A stretch of DNA of 6,120 nt from Gallionella sp. (GCA_030690245.1 JAUYGW010000273.1:1-6120), one strand, 5' to 3'. Positions 1-5,359 are shown, counted from the stretch's first letter. The notes: generated by a model not told the origin, from the letters alone. Numbers and translations are program-made.

Positions 1-17
1 GCATGGCCCGCTCCTAC
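1..17 (-). repeat. Partial REP element cut by left window edge
   Basis: Read on the minus strand this is GTAGGAGCGGGCCATGC. It has the GTAG head and the first half of a GCGGGC-cat-GC(CCGC) palindrome that the window edge interrupts. The head GTAGGAGC is the same as in the complete REP doublet at 3644-3706, while the stem bases differ. REP elements typically sit between genes, as here just upstream of the aldolase gene. The second half of the palindrome is outside the window, so the assignment rests on the head and half-stem only. Confidence 0.5.
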
Positions 18-36
18 AACAGTAATTAATTTTATC

Positions 37-41
37 AGGAG
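37..41 (+). promoter_or_regulatory. Shine-Dalgarno of the aldolase gene
   Basis: AGGAG lies six bases before the ATG at 48. It is a near-consensus ribosome binding site that fixes the start, and it fits a highly expressed metabolic enzyme. No convincing promoter is visible in the 47 bases upstream, so transcription probably begins outside the window, perhaps as part of a longer glycolysis/Calvin-cycle operon. Confidence 0.8.
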
Positions 42-47
42 AAACAA

Positions 48-1112
48 ATGGCACTCGTATCTTTACGTCAACTTCTCGACCATGCGGCGGAGCACAGCTA
101 CGGCCTGCCCGCCTTCAACGTGAACAACCTTGAGCAGGTCAAGGCGATCATGGAAGCGGCCGATGAAACCAACAGCCCGGTGATCATGCAAGGCTCCGCC
201 GGCGCGCGCAAGTATGCCGGGGAAGCGTTTTTGCGCCACCTCATCGAGGCCGCCGTGGAAGCCTATCCGCATATCCCGGTGGTGATGCACCAGGATCACG
301 GCGCATCGCCCGCGATCTGCATCCAGGCCATCAAGTCCGGCTTCTCCAGCGTGATGATGGACGGCTCGCTGATGACCGACGGCAAGACGCCGTCCAGCTT
401 TGAATACAACGTCAACACCACCCGCAGCGTGGTGGAAATGTCCCACGCGGTCGGCGTCTCCGTCGAGGGCGAACTGGGCTGCCTGGGTTCGCTGGAATCC
501 GGCCACGGCGAGAAGGAAGACGGCCACGGCGCGGAAGGCGCGCTGAGCCAGGACCAGTTGCTGACCGACCCGGAAGAGGCCGCGCAGTTCGTGCGCCAAA
601 CCGGCGTGGATGCGCTGGCGATCGCGATCGGCACCTCGCACGGCGCCTACAAATTCACCCGCCCGCCCACCGGCGCGGTGCTGCGCATCGACCGGATCAA
701 GGAAATCCATGCGCGTATCCCCAACACCCACCTGGTGATGCACGGTTCGTCTTCCGTGCCGCAGGAATGGCTGAAGATCATCAATGAATTCGGCGGCGCG
801 ATGGGCGAGACTTATGGGGTTCCAGTGGAAGAAATCGTCGAAGGCATCAAACACGGCGTGCGCAAGGTCAACATCGACACCGACCTGCGCATGGCATCGA
901 CCGGCGCGACGCGCCGCTACCTCGCGCAGAACCCCAAGGACTTCGACCCGCGCAAGTTCCTTGCCGCCACCACCAAGGCGATGAAGGAAATCTGCAAGGC
1001 GCGCTACGAAGCCTTCGGCTGCGCCGGACAGGCCGCGAAGATCAAGCCGATCTCGCTGGACGCGATGGTGGCGCGCTATGCCAAGGGCGAGCTGAACGCG
1101 ATCGTCAAGTAA
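48..1112 (+). CDS. fba: Fructose-bisphosphate aldolase, class II, Calvin-cycle subtype
   Basis: This cytosolic, zinc-dependent enzyme reversibly cleaves fructose 1,6-bisphosphate to dihydroxyacetone phosphate and glyceraldehyde 3-phosphate. In autotrophs the same subtype also acts on sedoheptulose 1,7-bisphosphate in the Calvin cycle. The 354 residues match the usual length of the class IIB/Calvin subtype. Visible motifs are HQDHG at 81-85 (proton-donor Asp83 and zinc-ligand His84), VEGELG at 139-144 with its acidic metal-site residues, TSHGAYK at 197-202 (His198), MHGSSS at 231-236 (His232, followed by the phosphate-binding serines), and NIDTD at 275-279. The N-terminus (PAFNVNN at 21-27) is typical of the family, and the start is fixed by a strong SD. 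All key residues are intact. A strong hairpin follows the stop, so this is probably the last gene of its transcript. The gene could equally be named cbbA or fbaA. Family assignment is very secure; a Calvin-cycle role is inferred. Confidence 0.96.
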   Translation: MALVSLRQLLDHAAEHSYGLPAFNVNNLEQVKAIMEAADETNSPVIMQGSAGARKYAGEAFLRHLIEAAVEAYPHIPVVMHQDHGASPAICIQAIKSGFSSVMMDGSLMTDGKTPSSFEYNVNTTRSVVEMSHAVGVSVEGELGCLGSLESGHGEKEDGHGAEGALSQDQLLTDPEEAAQFVRQTGVDALAIAIGTSHGAYKFTRPPTGAVLRIDRIKEIHARIPNTHLVMHGSSSVPQEWLKIINEFGGAMGETYGVPVEEIVEGIKHGVRKVNIDTDLRMASTGATRRYLAQNPKDFDPRKFLAATTKAMKEICKARYEAFGCAGQAAKIKPISLDAMVARYAKGELNAIVK

Positions 1113-1130
1113 GCGTCGTCCGGCAATAAA

Positions 1131-1158
1131 CAACAAGCGGCCTCCGGGCCGCTTGTTG
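1131..1158 (+). terminator. Perfect 12-bp hairpin after fba
   Basis: The left arm CAACAAGCGGCC (1131-1142) and right arm GGCCGCTTGTTG (1147-1158) pair perfectly around a TCCG tetraloop, 18 bases after the aldolase stop. The following sequence (TAAACCATTACA) has no clear T-run, so intrinsic termination may be inefficient. The hairpin may instead mainly protect the 3' end of the fba mRNA. Confidence 0.7.
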
Positions 1159-1282
1159 TAAACCATTACACTCTCTTCCTCGCGAGGGGCGATGGCCGTC
1201 CGGTTGGCGTTTTCTGCCGCCACGGCGCGTTTGATGCCTCTTGTCTGCCGGTTCTTGTTCCATAATTATTCAAAGGTTCGCG

Positions 1283-1768
1283 ATGTATCCAGTCCACGAT
1301 GTTGACGCACTTCTTTTGCTGGCCATGGCCCTCGCTTCGAAGAGACGTCCGGCTGAACTTGCCGAGATCATCGCTGCGGCCGACCTGATCCAGGGTTCGA
1401 TTCCTTCCGAATCAAAATTGGGAGAGGCGTTTCATCGGCTCTCCATGCACGGCTTGATCCGCGAGGCGGAGGGCGGCTTCACGCTAACGCCGGATGCGCA
1501 GAAAATCATGACGGGCCAGCCCAGGAAAGCCGACGCTCAGGAACGCATCCTCGGCATCAAGGAAAACCTGTCCGCGTACAACCCGCAGGAGGAACACCCG
1601 CCTATCCATGTTGCCGAGGAACAACTGACCGCGGCCATTCTGGTACACAGGGCTTCCGGAAAAACTACAGGCAAAAACATGCTGGTGCCGAAGCCCAAAG
1701 CGGCAGAAACCAACAACAAGCGTCCGGGGCAGCGCAAGCCTTTTCCGGCACGCCGGTTCAAGTCTTGA
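1283..1768 (+). CDS. Hypothetical protein, winged-helix-like N-terminus and basic tail
   Basis: I do not recognise this 161-aa protein as a named family. The start is set at ATG 1283, preceded by AAAGG six to seven bases upstream. The frame is open from a TTG at 1241, but that start has no SD. Residues 5-76 read as three helices followed by a strand pair: LLLLAMALASK, then PAELAEIIAAADLI, then a helix around 43-57, ending in HGLIREAEGGFTLTPDAQKIM. That last pattern (gly-Leu-Ile-arg ... gly-gly-hydrophobic-x-Leu-Thr-Pro) is typical of the wing in PadR/MarR/Rrf2-like DNA-binding domains. Residues 80-120 are charged and helical. The tail from about 125 to 161 is low-complexity and basic (KPKAAETNNKRPGQRKPF, ending RRFKS), suggesting nucleic-acid contact. 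It stands alone between the aldolase terminator and the J-domain gene. A regulator is possible, but nothing in the sequence identifies a target. Confidence 0.75.
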   Translation: MYPVHDVDALLLLAMALASKRRPAELAEIIAAADLIQGSIPSESKLGEAFHRLSMHGLIREAEGGFTLTPDAQKIMTGQPRKADAQERILGIKENLSAYNPQEEHPPIHVAEEQLTAAILVHRASGKTTGKNMLVPKPKAAETNNKRPGQRKPFPARRFKS

Positions 1769-1864
1769 GCGCGTGCATGGCCGGTATTCTCCCGCCCGCA
1801 ACGCCGGACTTCTTCATCTTGAATGCGGCGCGCTCTTTTCCCGCTCCGGCTAATGTGTAAAATT

Positions 1865-1881
1865 GCCTCCTCACAGGAGGC
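1865..1881 (+). promoter_or_regulatory. Hairpin that encloses the Shine-Dalgarno of the J-domain gene
   Basis: GCCTCCT (1865-1871) and AGGAGGC (1875-1881) are perfectly complementary around a CAC loop. The full SD, AGGAGG at 1875-1880, is thus locked in a 7-bp GC-rich stem. A second CCTCC at 1881-1885 offers an alternative pairing partner. The SD ends six bases before the TTG start at 1887. If the mRNA begins upstream of 1865, ribosome access would depend on melting or remodelling this stem. If transcription begins inside the stem, no hairpin would form: TAAAAT at 1858-1863 resembles a -10 box and would place the start there. Complementarity is seen directly; regulation is inferred. Confidence 0.55.
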
Positions 1882-1886
1882 CTCCG

Positions 1887-2189
1887 TTGGAAAATCTATA
1901 TAACATTCTCGGCGTATCTCCGACCGCTTCGGCCGAAGAGATCAAGAAGGCGTACCGCTCTCTTGCGATGCGCCATCATCCGGACAGGAATACGCATCCC
2001 GGCGCAGAAAGCCGGTTCAATGCGATCAAAACGGCGTACGAGTTGCTGTCCGACCCCAAAAAAAGGGCCGACTATAATCAGAGCCTCAACAACCGTATCA
2101 TCATTGATCCGGAAAAAGAGGCGCTCTCCCTGTGGAATTCACTGTTCAATCGCTGCGGAATTGTTCTTCAGCACAACTCATCATCCTAA
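1887..2189 (+). CDS. Stand-alone J-domain protein (DnaJ-like Hsp70 co-chaperone)
   Basis: This short J-protein should stimulate the ATPase of an Hsp70 (DnaK or a paralogue) in the cytoplasm. I place the start at TTG 1887 because a perfect AGGAGG lies six bases before it and the protein then begins at the J-domain helix I. The upstream in-frame TTG at 1863 has no SD and would translate through the SD itself. The product is 100 aa. Residues 3-67 form a canonical J-domain: [32 protein letters not shown] with the essential HPD at 31-33, then [20 protein letters not shown]. It lacks the Gly/Phe linker, zinc fingers and C-terminal substrate domains of DnaJ, so it is a class C (type III) J-protein. 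The 30-residue tail (68-100) is unique and may give partner specificity. The 174-aa gene begins 11 bases after its stop, indicating cotranscription. Confidence 0.92.
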   Translation: MENLYNILGVSPTASAEEIKKAYRSLAMRHHPDRNTHPGAESRFNAIKTAYELLSDPKKRADYNQSLNNRIIIDPEKEALSLWNSLFNRCGIVLQHNSSS

Positions 2190-2200
2190 GACGAAATACC

Positions 2201-2725
2201 ATGAAAAATAATATCCATCACGAATTTGCCTACCAATCGCGCGAGCTGGGTGTCCAGATCGAGGACACGCTGGGCGATCCGCCCGACCGGAAAAATTATG
2301 CGAACGTGATCAAGTCGCTGATCGGCGAATACGCGAAAGGCACGGAGATCGACGATGTGAATCTGTTGAGCTTCGCGCTTGCCGACCACCTGCGCTTTGA
2401 CGATCCCGCCGGGCTGCTGGCGCAATGCAAGCAATATGATAAAGGCGATGCCGCGAAAGCGGTCGCGATGGTGTCGTGCGCGGACGCCGAGGCGAGCAAG
2501 GCTTTGGCTACCGTTTTCGCCAGCAATCCGGAACTGGCGCGCAAGGCGGTCATCACGGCATTTTTGTTCAAGAACACCAAGCGCTGGACTGATGTGGACG
2601 AATCACCCGAAGCCCTGCAAGAGGAAGAGGAAAACAATATGGATGACGGCGAGGACGATGAGCGGGGTGTGCTGAGCCAGGATGTGATTGATCTATTCGA
2701 CACACGCGAGGAAGGGAATGGCTGA
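2201..2725 (+). CDS. Hypothetical helical protein with acidic segment
   Basis: I do not recognise this 174-aa protein. The start is ATG 2201, 11 bases after the J-domain stop; no strong SD is visible, so translation may be coupled. The upstream extension of the frame to 2132 would overlap the J-domain gene and is rejected. Residues 1-128 look entirely helical and soluble, with Ala-rich helices around 52-66, 83-107 and 110-125 resembling a HEAT- or TPR-like helical bundle, though no repeat is clear. Residues 131-154 are strongly acidic (14 of 24 are Asp or Glu, including EEEE at 141-144). The short tail, with DVIDLFDTREE at 161-171, could be a linear motif. There is no signal peptide or membrane segment. 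Its stop overlaps the start of the next gene by eight bases. Adjacency to a J-protein suggests it could be a chaperone client or adaptor; this is inference. Confidence 0.8.
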   Translation: MKNNIHHEFAYQSRELGVQIEDTLGDPPDRKNYANVIKSLIGEYAKGTEIDDVNLLSFALADHLRFDDPAGLLAQCKQYDKGDAAKAVAMVSCADAEASKALATVFASNPELARKAVITAFLFKNTKRWTDVDESPEALQEEEENNMDDGEDDERGVLSQDVIDLFDTREEGNG

Positions 2726-3506
2726 CAACAAAAATTTACCGGCGATCAGTATGCAGGTCACCGAGCTGGTTCTGGCCGGCTCGTCCGAGCATGCGGAAGA
2801 GGCATTCAACGGCGCGGCGGAAAAATTCGGCGATCTCGCCGTCGTTCAAGTGCTGGATTCGTTGAAGCCGCAGGTGGCTGCCATGCACCTTGCCGCTTTC
2901 GATGGCGGCAAGCTGTCGCTCGCCACGCTGCTGATCTCGCCCAAGGCCTGGGCGGAAAGCCTGGCCTTCTTCGCCGCCACCTGGAGCGAGGAGATGATCG
3001 AGGATGAGCCGGCAGTGCTGACCGAATCCCTGTTCGCGCATATCCATGGGGTCGTTTTCTCCGGTGACGATGCGCAGCGGCGCACCGATCTGATCCATGA
3101 GGCGTTATCGACCGATTGGGGGACGACGGCCTTTGCCGTGCTGTTCTCGACTGCTACCGTCGAGATCATCGAGCTCGCCAATGACATCTACTCCCGCGGT
3201 GCGCTCAGCAGCGGCCAGACGACTTCGGATCACGACGTGATTCCGCTCGCGCTGGAGATCGCGCGTAGCGATGCGGATGCCTGGGATCGGGTGTTGTTTG
3301 AGATTTTCCCCGACTGGCAGCCCGGCGAGAACCAATTGCGCGCAAGGTCTGAAGAAGGCGATGAGGACGAACAGGATCATGAAGATGCTTTAGCCCGAAC
3401 CACCCATGAGCTGCTGCTGCGCCTGCGCAAACAAGTGCCGAGCAAATCGGTCAGCGCGCCAAAAACAGGCGGCCGCCCGAGCCTGGGCGAGGATATTTTT
3501 GCGTGA
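2718..3506 (+). CDS. Hypothetical helical protein, third gene of the J-domain operon
   Basis: I do not recognise this 262-aa protein. ATG 2718 is chosen because GAGGAAGGG (2708-2716) just precedes it. The frame is open from a TTG at 2688, but that has no such site. It overlaps the previous gene by eight bases (2718-2725), a strong sign of translational coupling. The protein is soluble and mostly helical, with Trp/Phe-rich helices at about 74-90 (ISPKAWAESLAFFAATW) and 174-196. A short Ala/Val-rich stretch (TTAFAVLFSTATVEIIELA, 136-154) is not long or hydrophobic enough for a clear membrane span. An acidic linker (EEGDEDEQDHED, 212-223) precedes a Leu/Arg helix (HELLLRLRKQV) and a flexible tail ending GRPSLGEDIFA. 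The acidic segment plus short tail parallels its neighbour upstream, so the two may form a complex. No function can be named. Confidence 0.85.
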   Translation: MADNKNLPAISMQVTELVLAGSSEHAEEAFNGAAEKFGDLAVVQVLDSLKPQVAAMHLAAFDGGKLSLATLLISPKAWAESLAFFAATWSEEMIEDEPAVLTESLFAHIHGVVFSGDDAQRRTDLIHEALSTDWGTTAFAVLFSTATVEIIELANDIYSRGALSSGQTTSDHDVIPLALEIARSDADAWDRVLFEIFPDWQPGENQLRARSEEGDEDEQDHEDALARTTHELLLRLRKQVPSKSVSAPKTGGRPSLGEDIFA

Positions 3507-3524
3507 TAGTTTTTTGCTATTTAG

Positions 3525-3543
3525 CCGGCTATTAAAAAGCCGG
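3525..3543 (+). terminator. Weak hairpin after the 262-aa gene
   Basis: CCGGCT (3525-3530) pairs with AGCCGG (3538-3543) around an ATTAAAA loop, 18 bases after the stop of the J-domain operon. It is the only terminator-like structure in a reasonable position. The stem is just six base pairs and there is no T-run behind it on the plus strand, so support is limited. Confidence 0.35.
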
Positions 3544-3545
3544 GG

Positions 3546-3590
3546 GCCGTTCACGGCGAGCATGTCGAACCATGCCACCTTCGACAAAGC
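3546..3590. repeat. Degenerate dispersed repeat of the TTCGACA/TGTCGAA type
   Basis: GCCGTTCACGGC (3546-3557, itself a 4-bp hairpin) is followed by GAGCATGTCGAACCATG (3558-3574) and CCTTCGACAAAGC (3578-3590). TGTCGAA (3563-3569) pairs with TTCGACA (3580-3586) over a 10-base loop. From memory, this strongly resembles a short repeat common between genes in many proteobacteria, with the forms CCGTTC..GGTGAGC.TGTCGAACC and CCTTCGACAGGCTC. Here the two halves are imperfect, suggesting an old, decayed copy. Confidence 0.5.
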
Positions 3591-3643
3591 TTTTGGTCGC
3601 TCAGTAGTCAGAAATTAAAGCTGCAAAAAATTAACATCCATGC

Positions 3644-3706
3644 GTAGGAGCCCGATTTATCGGGCGATTTTAAGATTGGTTATTGCCCGATAAACCGGGC
3701 TCCTAC
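3644..3706. repeat. REP doublet in inverted orientation (REPIN-like)
   Basis: The left REP (3644-3665) starts GTAGGAGCCCGA and contains the hairpin GCCCGA-TTTA-TCGGGC. The right REP (3685-3706) is its inverted copy, ending GGGCTCCTAC. The two 22-base arms are complementary at 21 of 22 positions, with a 19-base spacer (3666-3684). A GTAG head followed by a short palindrome, present as an inverted pair, is the hallmark of REPINs/BIMEs. These are non-autonomous elements mobilised by REP-associated tyrosine transposases (RAYTs) encoded elsewhere in the genome. The whole could also fold into a long hairpin in RNA and affect transcript stability. Confidence 0.8.
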
Positions 3707-3795
3707 AATGCCGTTTTTGCTTACGCAACGATTTCGACTATTGGTACTGGTGTCGCCTAAATAACCGACTGCTGTGTAAGAACAGATACTTATCC

Positions 3796-4668
3796 ATGAA
3801 ACTTGCTCACATCACCACGCGCTCTCCCCATTTGGTGCAAGCGCTCGAAGCGCTTGCACAGCGCGCGGATCATCGGGAGGCAGCGCAGGCCCTTATCCAT
3901 GAGCTGAGCGGCATCACCGTGCTCGTCGCCAAAAAATTCACCAATGACAGGATGGCGGATGGCTTGCTCGAGGCGTTTTACCTGACGGTCGGTTGCATCT
4001 CGCTGGGAATCAGCCAGGCCAATATCCCGGAAGACAGCGAATCAAAATTATCCTTCCTGCTGCACCATGGCGCCGAATATGTGTTCCAGATGGGATTCCG
4101 GCATATCAAGGAATTATCCGGCCTGCCCTATCACGCCTTCGTTTCGGATTTCGATAGCGACCCGTTCGTGCGGCAGCTCAATGTCAAGGCGCTCTTCTCG
4201 GAGATATGCCGCGCCGATCCAAACTCGGCCTGGGTGGGCGATGACGTCTATAAAAAGGAATGGCTCGATCGCAAGAGCAACCAAAGCATCGTCGATTGCG
4301 CAAAATGGCTGCGCAAAAAACATTACGCCGGCCCCGTCAAAGATGCCGACCTCGACGCCAACGCGGTTATCGCCATCGCCGTCATATTCGCGATTCTCGG
4401 TGACGGGCGCATCGTCGCCCGCACCGGGCAAAAAGAGATCGAAAGCCTGATCCGTCGCGCCCGCGAAATACGGCCGGATATCGAAGCGTGCTGGAACGAA
4501 TGGCTCAAAAGCATCCCTCCCGAATATCAGCTCATGCTGCGCGAGCGCATGGACGAATACCGAGGCACCATCGTCAAGAAAATCCTGTCGAAGGCCAGCA
4601 TTAAAGCAGTCGTCACCGAGATGCAAAATTATTACGCGGGCGATGAACTGGATGTCGACTATCCCTGA
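3796..4668 (+). CDS. Hypothetical protein, 290 aa
   Basis: I do not recognise this protein. It starts at ATG 3796 with only a weak purine stretch (AAGAACAG) upstream, and it follows the REP doublet by about 90 bases, so it is probably a single-gene unit. It is mostly helical: helices at about 12-47 (ALEALAQRADHREAAQALIH), 53-73, 86-107, 125-138 and 213-280. A short hydrophobic stretch (ANAVIAIAVIFAILGDG, 189-204) is at most one weak membrane segment and more likely a buried core helix. There is no signal peptide. Single aromatic/charged motifs such as KKEWLDRKSNQS (153-164) and CAKWLRKKHYAG (168-179) are not diagnostic. Coding character is convincing: regular third-position GC, normal composition, long uninterrupted frame. 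It converges with the ferritin gene across 67 bases. The sequence shows no functional link to the J-domain operon beyond proximity. Confidence 0.82.
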   Translation: MKLAHITTRSPHLVQALEALAQRADHREAAQALIHELSGITVLVAKKFTNDRMADGLLEAFYLTVGCISLGISQANIPEDSESKLSFLLHHGAEYVFQMGFRHIKELSGLPYHAFVSDFDSDPFVRQLNVKALFSEICRADPNSAWVGDDVYKKEWLDRKSNQSIVDCAKWLRKKHYAGPVKDADLDANAVIAIAVIFAILGDGRIVARTGQKEIESLIRRAREIRPDIEACWNEWLKSIPPEYQLMLRERMDEYRGTIVKKILSKASIKAVVTEMQNYYAGDELDVDYP

Positions 4669-4735
4669 ACTACCGCCTATCGCGTGTTCCTCTTTCCCGG
4701 TTAGGCAATGGGCGGCGCTACGCCAGTGAAACCTG

Positions 4736-5158
4736 CTATTTGGAAAGCGCGTTGGCGAGATCGCGCTTGTGCTCTTCTTCCTGGATCAGGATGTCTTCCA
4801 GCACGCGCCGCAGGCCGTATTCCTTGAGTGCCTCGGCCTGGCCGATGCGCTCCTTGTAGCGCTTGATCGCGTTCTCTTCGCCCCACAGATCCTGCTTGAG
4901 CATTTCCACGCTGTCTTTCGAAATCGCGCGCTTCTCCACGTCCACCGTGGGCACGCCGCCGAGAAAATCGATCTGGTCGGACAGCATCACGGCATGCTGC
5001 ATTTCTTCCAGGGCGTGGATCAGCAATTCTTTCTGGATGGAATCGAATTGCGCGCCGTTGATCGCAGAGGCGTGCTGCGTATACTGGATGGCCGCCGAGT
5101 ATTCCCATTCCAGATCCTTGTTAAGTTCCGACAACAGCTTCTTCATGGTGATCTTCAT
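4736..5158 (-). CDS. Bacterioferritin-like diiron protein, short form
   Basis: This is a ferritin-superfamily four-helix bundle likely to oxidise and store or detoxify iron in the cytoplasm. The start is ATG at 5158 (minus strand) with AGGAG seven bases upstream, giving 140 aa; an in-frame ATG at 5215 has no comparable site. Aligned by eye to E. coli Bfr, all six ferroxidase ligands are present: Glu19, Glu52 and His55 (EEMQH), Glu94 (WGEEN), Glu127 and His130 (QEEEH). Met53, equivalent to the heme-ligand Met52 of Bfr, is also kept. The protein stops ten residues after the last ligand (DLANALSK), so it lacks the short fifth helix and tail of the usual 155-160-residue Bfr, which lines the fourfold channel. 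Cage assembly may therefore differ. It could be named Bfr or an uncharacterised ferritin-like diiron protein; a Dps is less likely given the ligand pattern. Confidence 0.88.
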   Translation of the reverse strand: MKITMKKLLSELNKDLEWEYSAAIQYTQHASAINGAQFDSIQKELLIHALEEMQHAVMLSDQIDFLGGVPTVDVEKRAISKDSVEMLKQDLWGEENAIKRYKERIGQAEALKEYGLRRVLEDILIQEEEHKRDLANALSK

Positions 5159-5165
5159 CTGGCAT

Positions 5166-5170
5166 CTCCT
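5166..5170 (-). promoter_or_regulatory. Shine-Dalgarno deciding the ferritin start
   Basis: On the minus strand AGGAG precedes ATG 5158 by seven bases. An ATG directly after the AGGAG is out of frame. This site argues against the longer in-frame start at 5215 and makes the repeat at 5170-5203 untranslated leader. Confidence 0.75.
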
Positions 5171-5203
5171 GTCGTTTAGTAAAAAGGTGTCGTTTAACAA
5201 AAA
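5170..5203 (-). repeat. Tandem direct repeat in the ferritin leader
   Basis: TGTCGTTTAGTAAAAA (5170-5185) and TGTCGTTTAACAAAAA (5188-5203), as read on the plus strand, are 16-base direct repeats differing at two positions, with an 18-base period. They lie immediately upstream of the ferritin SD. If the longer frame were used, they would encode FLLND twice. They could be paired operator or RNA-binding sites, or simply a small duplication. ACGAC at 5206-5210 can also pair with GTCGT at 5189-5193, giving a small stem around the second copy. Confidence 0.6.
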
Positions 5204-5359
5204 TGACGACTTCATCTTATCATACGCCGGCCGGTGCGCCAGCTGCGCCCGGGCATGTCCCGCAGGGCTGCGGCCGCGTCGAATGGAGTGGCCAAGTCTC
5301 CCAAAGCGCGGCGCTATCGGTTAAGCTTACACCCGTTTTTAATTCATCAAGCAAACACC

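Larger units (their letters stand above)
3507..3795. other. Repeat-rich intergenic region
   Basis: These 289 bases carry no convincing gene. In order they hold a T-run (3510-3515), a weak hairpin (3525-3543), a degenerate dispersed repeat containing TGTCGAA/TTCGACA (3546-3590), an AT-rich stretch, a complete REP doublet (3644-3706), and about 90 bases leading to the 290-aa gene with no clear promoter. The region separates the J-domain operon from the next gene and looks like a landing site for non-coding mobile repeats. Confidence 0.7.

Noticed and set aside
63..1223. 386-codon open frame on the minus strand opposite the aldolase gene
   Set aside because: It is a GC-rich antisense shadow: His/Arg/Asp-rich composition, no SD, no recognisable motif, and full overlap with an unmistakable aldolase.
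1863..1886. Upstream TTG start for the J-domain protein
   Set aside because: It would translate through the AGGAGG itself and add PPHRRPP, which is not part of J-domains, and it has no SD of its own.
3641..3710. CRISPR repeat or intrinsic terminator interpretation of the palindromic region
   Set aside because: There are only two units, in inverted and not direct orientation, with no spacer series and no T-run. The GTAG head and inner hairpins fit a REP doublet better.
3733..3763. Possible promoter before the 290-aa gene (TTCGAC / TAAATA)
   Set aside because: The 19-base spacing and the poor match of both boxes do not support a call.
4114..4626. 170-codon minus-strand frame inside the 290-aa gene
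   Set aside because: The plus frame is longer and has normal protein composition. The minus frame has no SD and reads as a complement artefact.
4701..5108. Minus-strand frame overlapping the ferritin gene
   Set aside because: It is the ferritin coding sequence read out of frame; the ferritin frame contains the complete metal-ligand set.
5200..5230. Possible Fur box or sigma-70 promoter upstream of the ferritin gene
   Set aside because: TATGAT on the minus strand (5219-5224) resembles a -10 box, but no -35 lies at proper spacing, and the nearby bases do not match the Fur consensus well enough to call.
5216..5359. Hidden small gene or RNA in the ferritin-ettA gap
   Set aside because: The 144 bases are GC-rich with a few short self-complementary pieces (such as around CGCAGGGCTGCG), but show no convincing frame, SD or recognised RNA fold.
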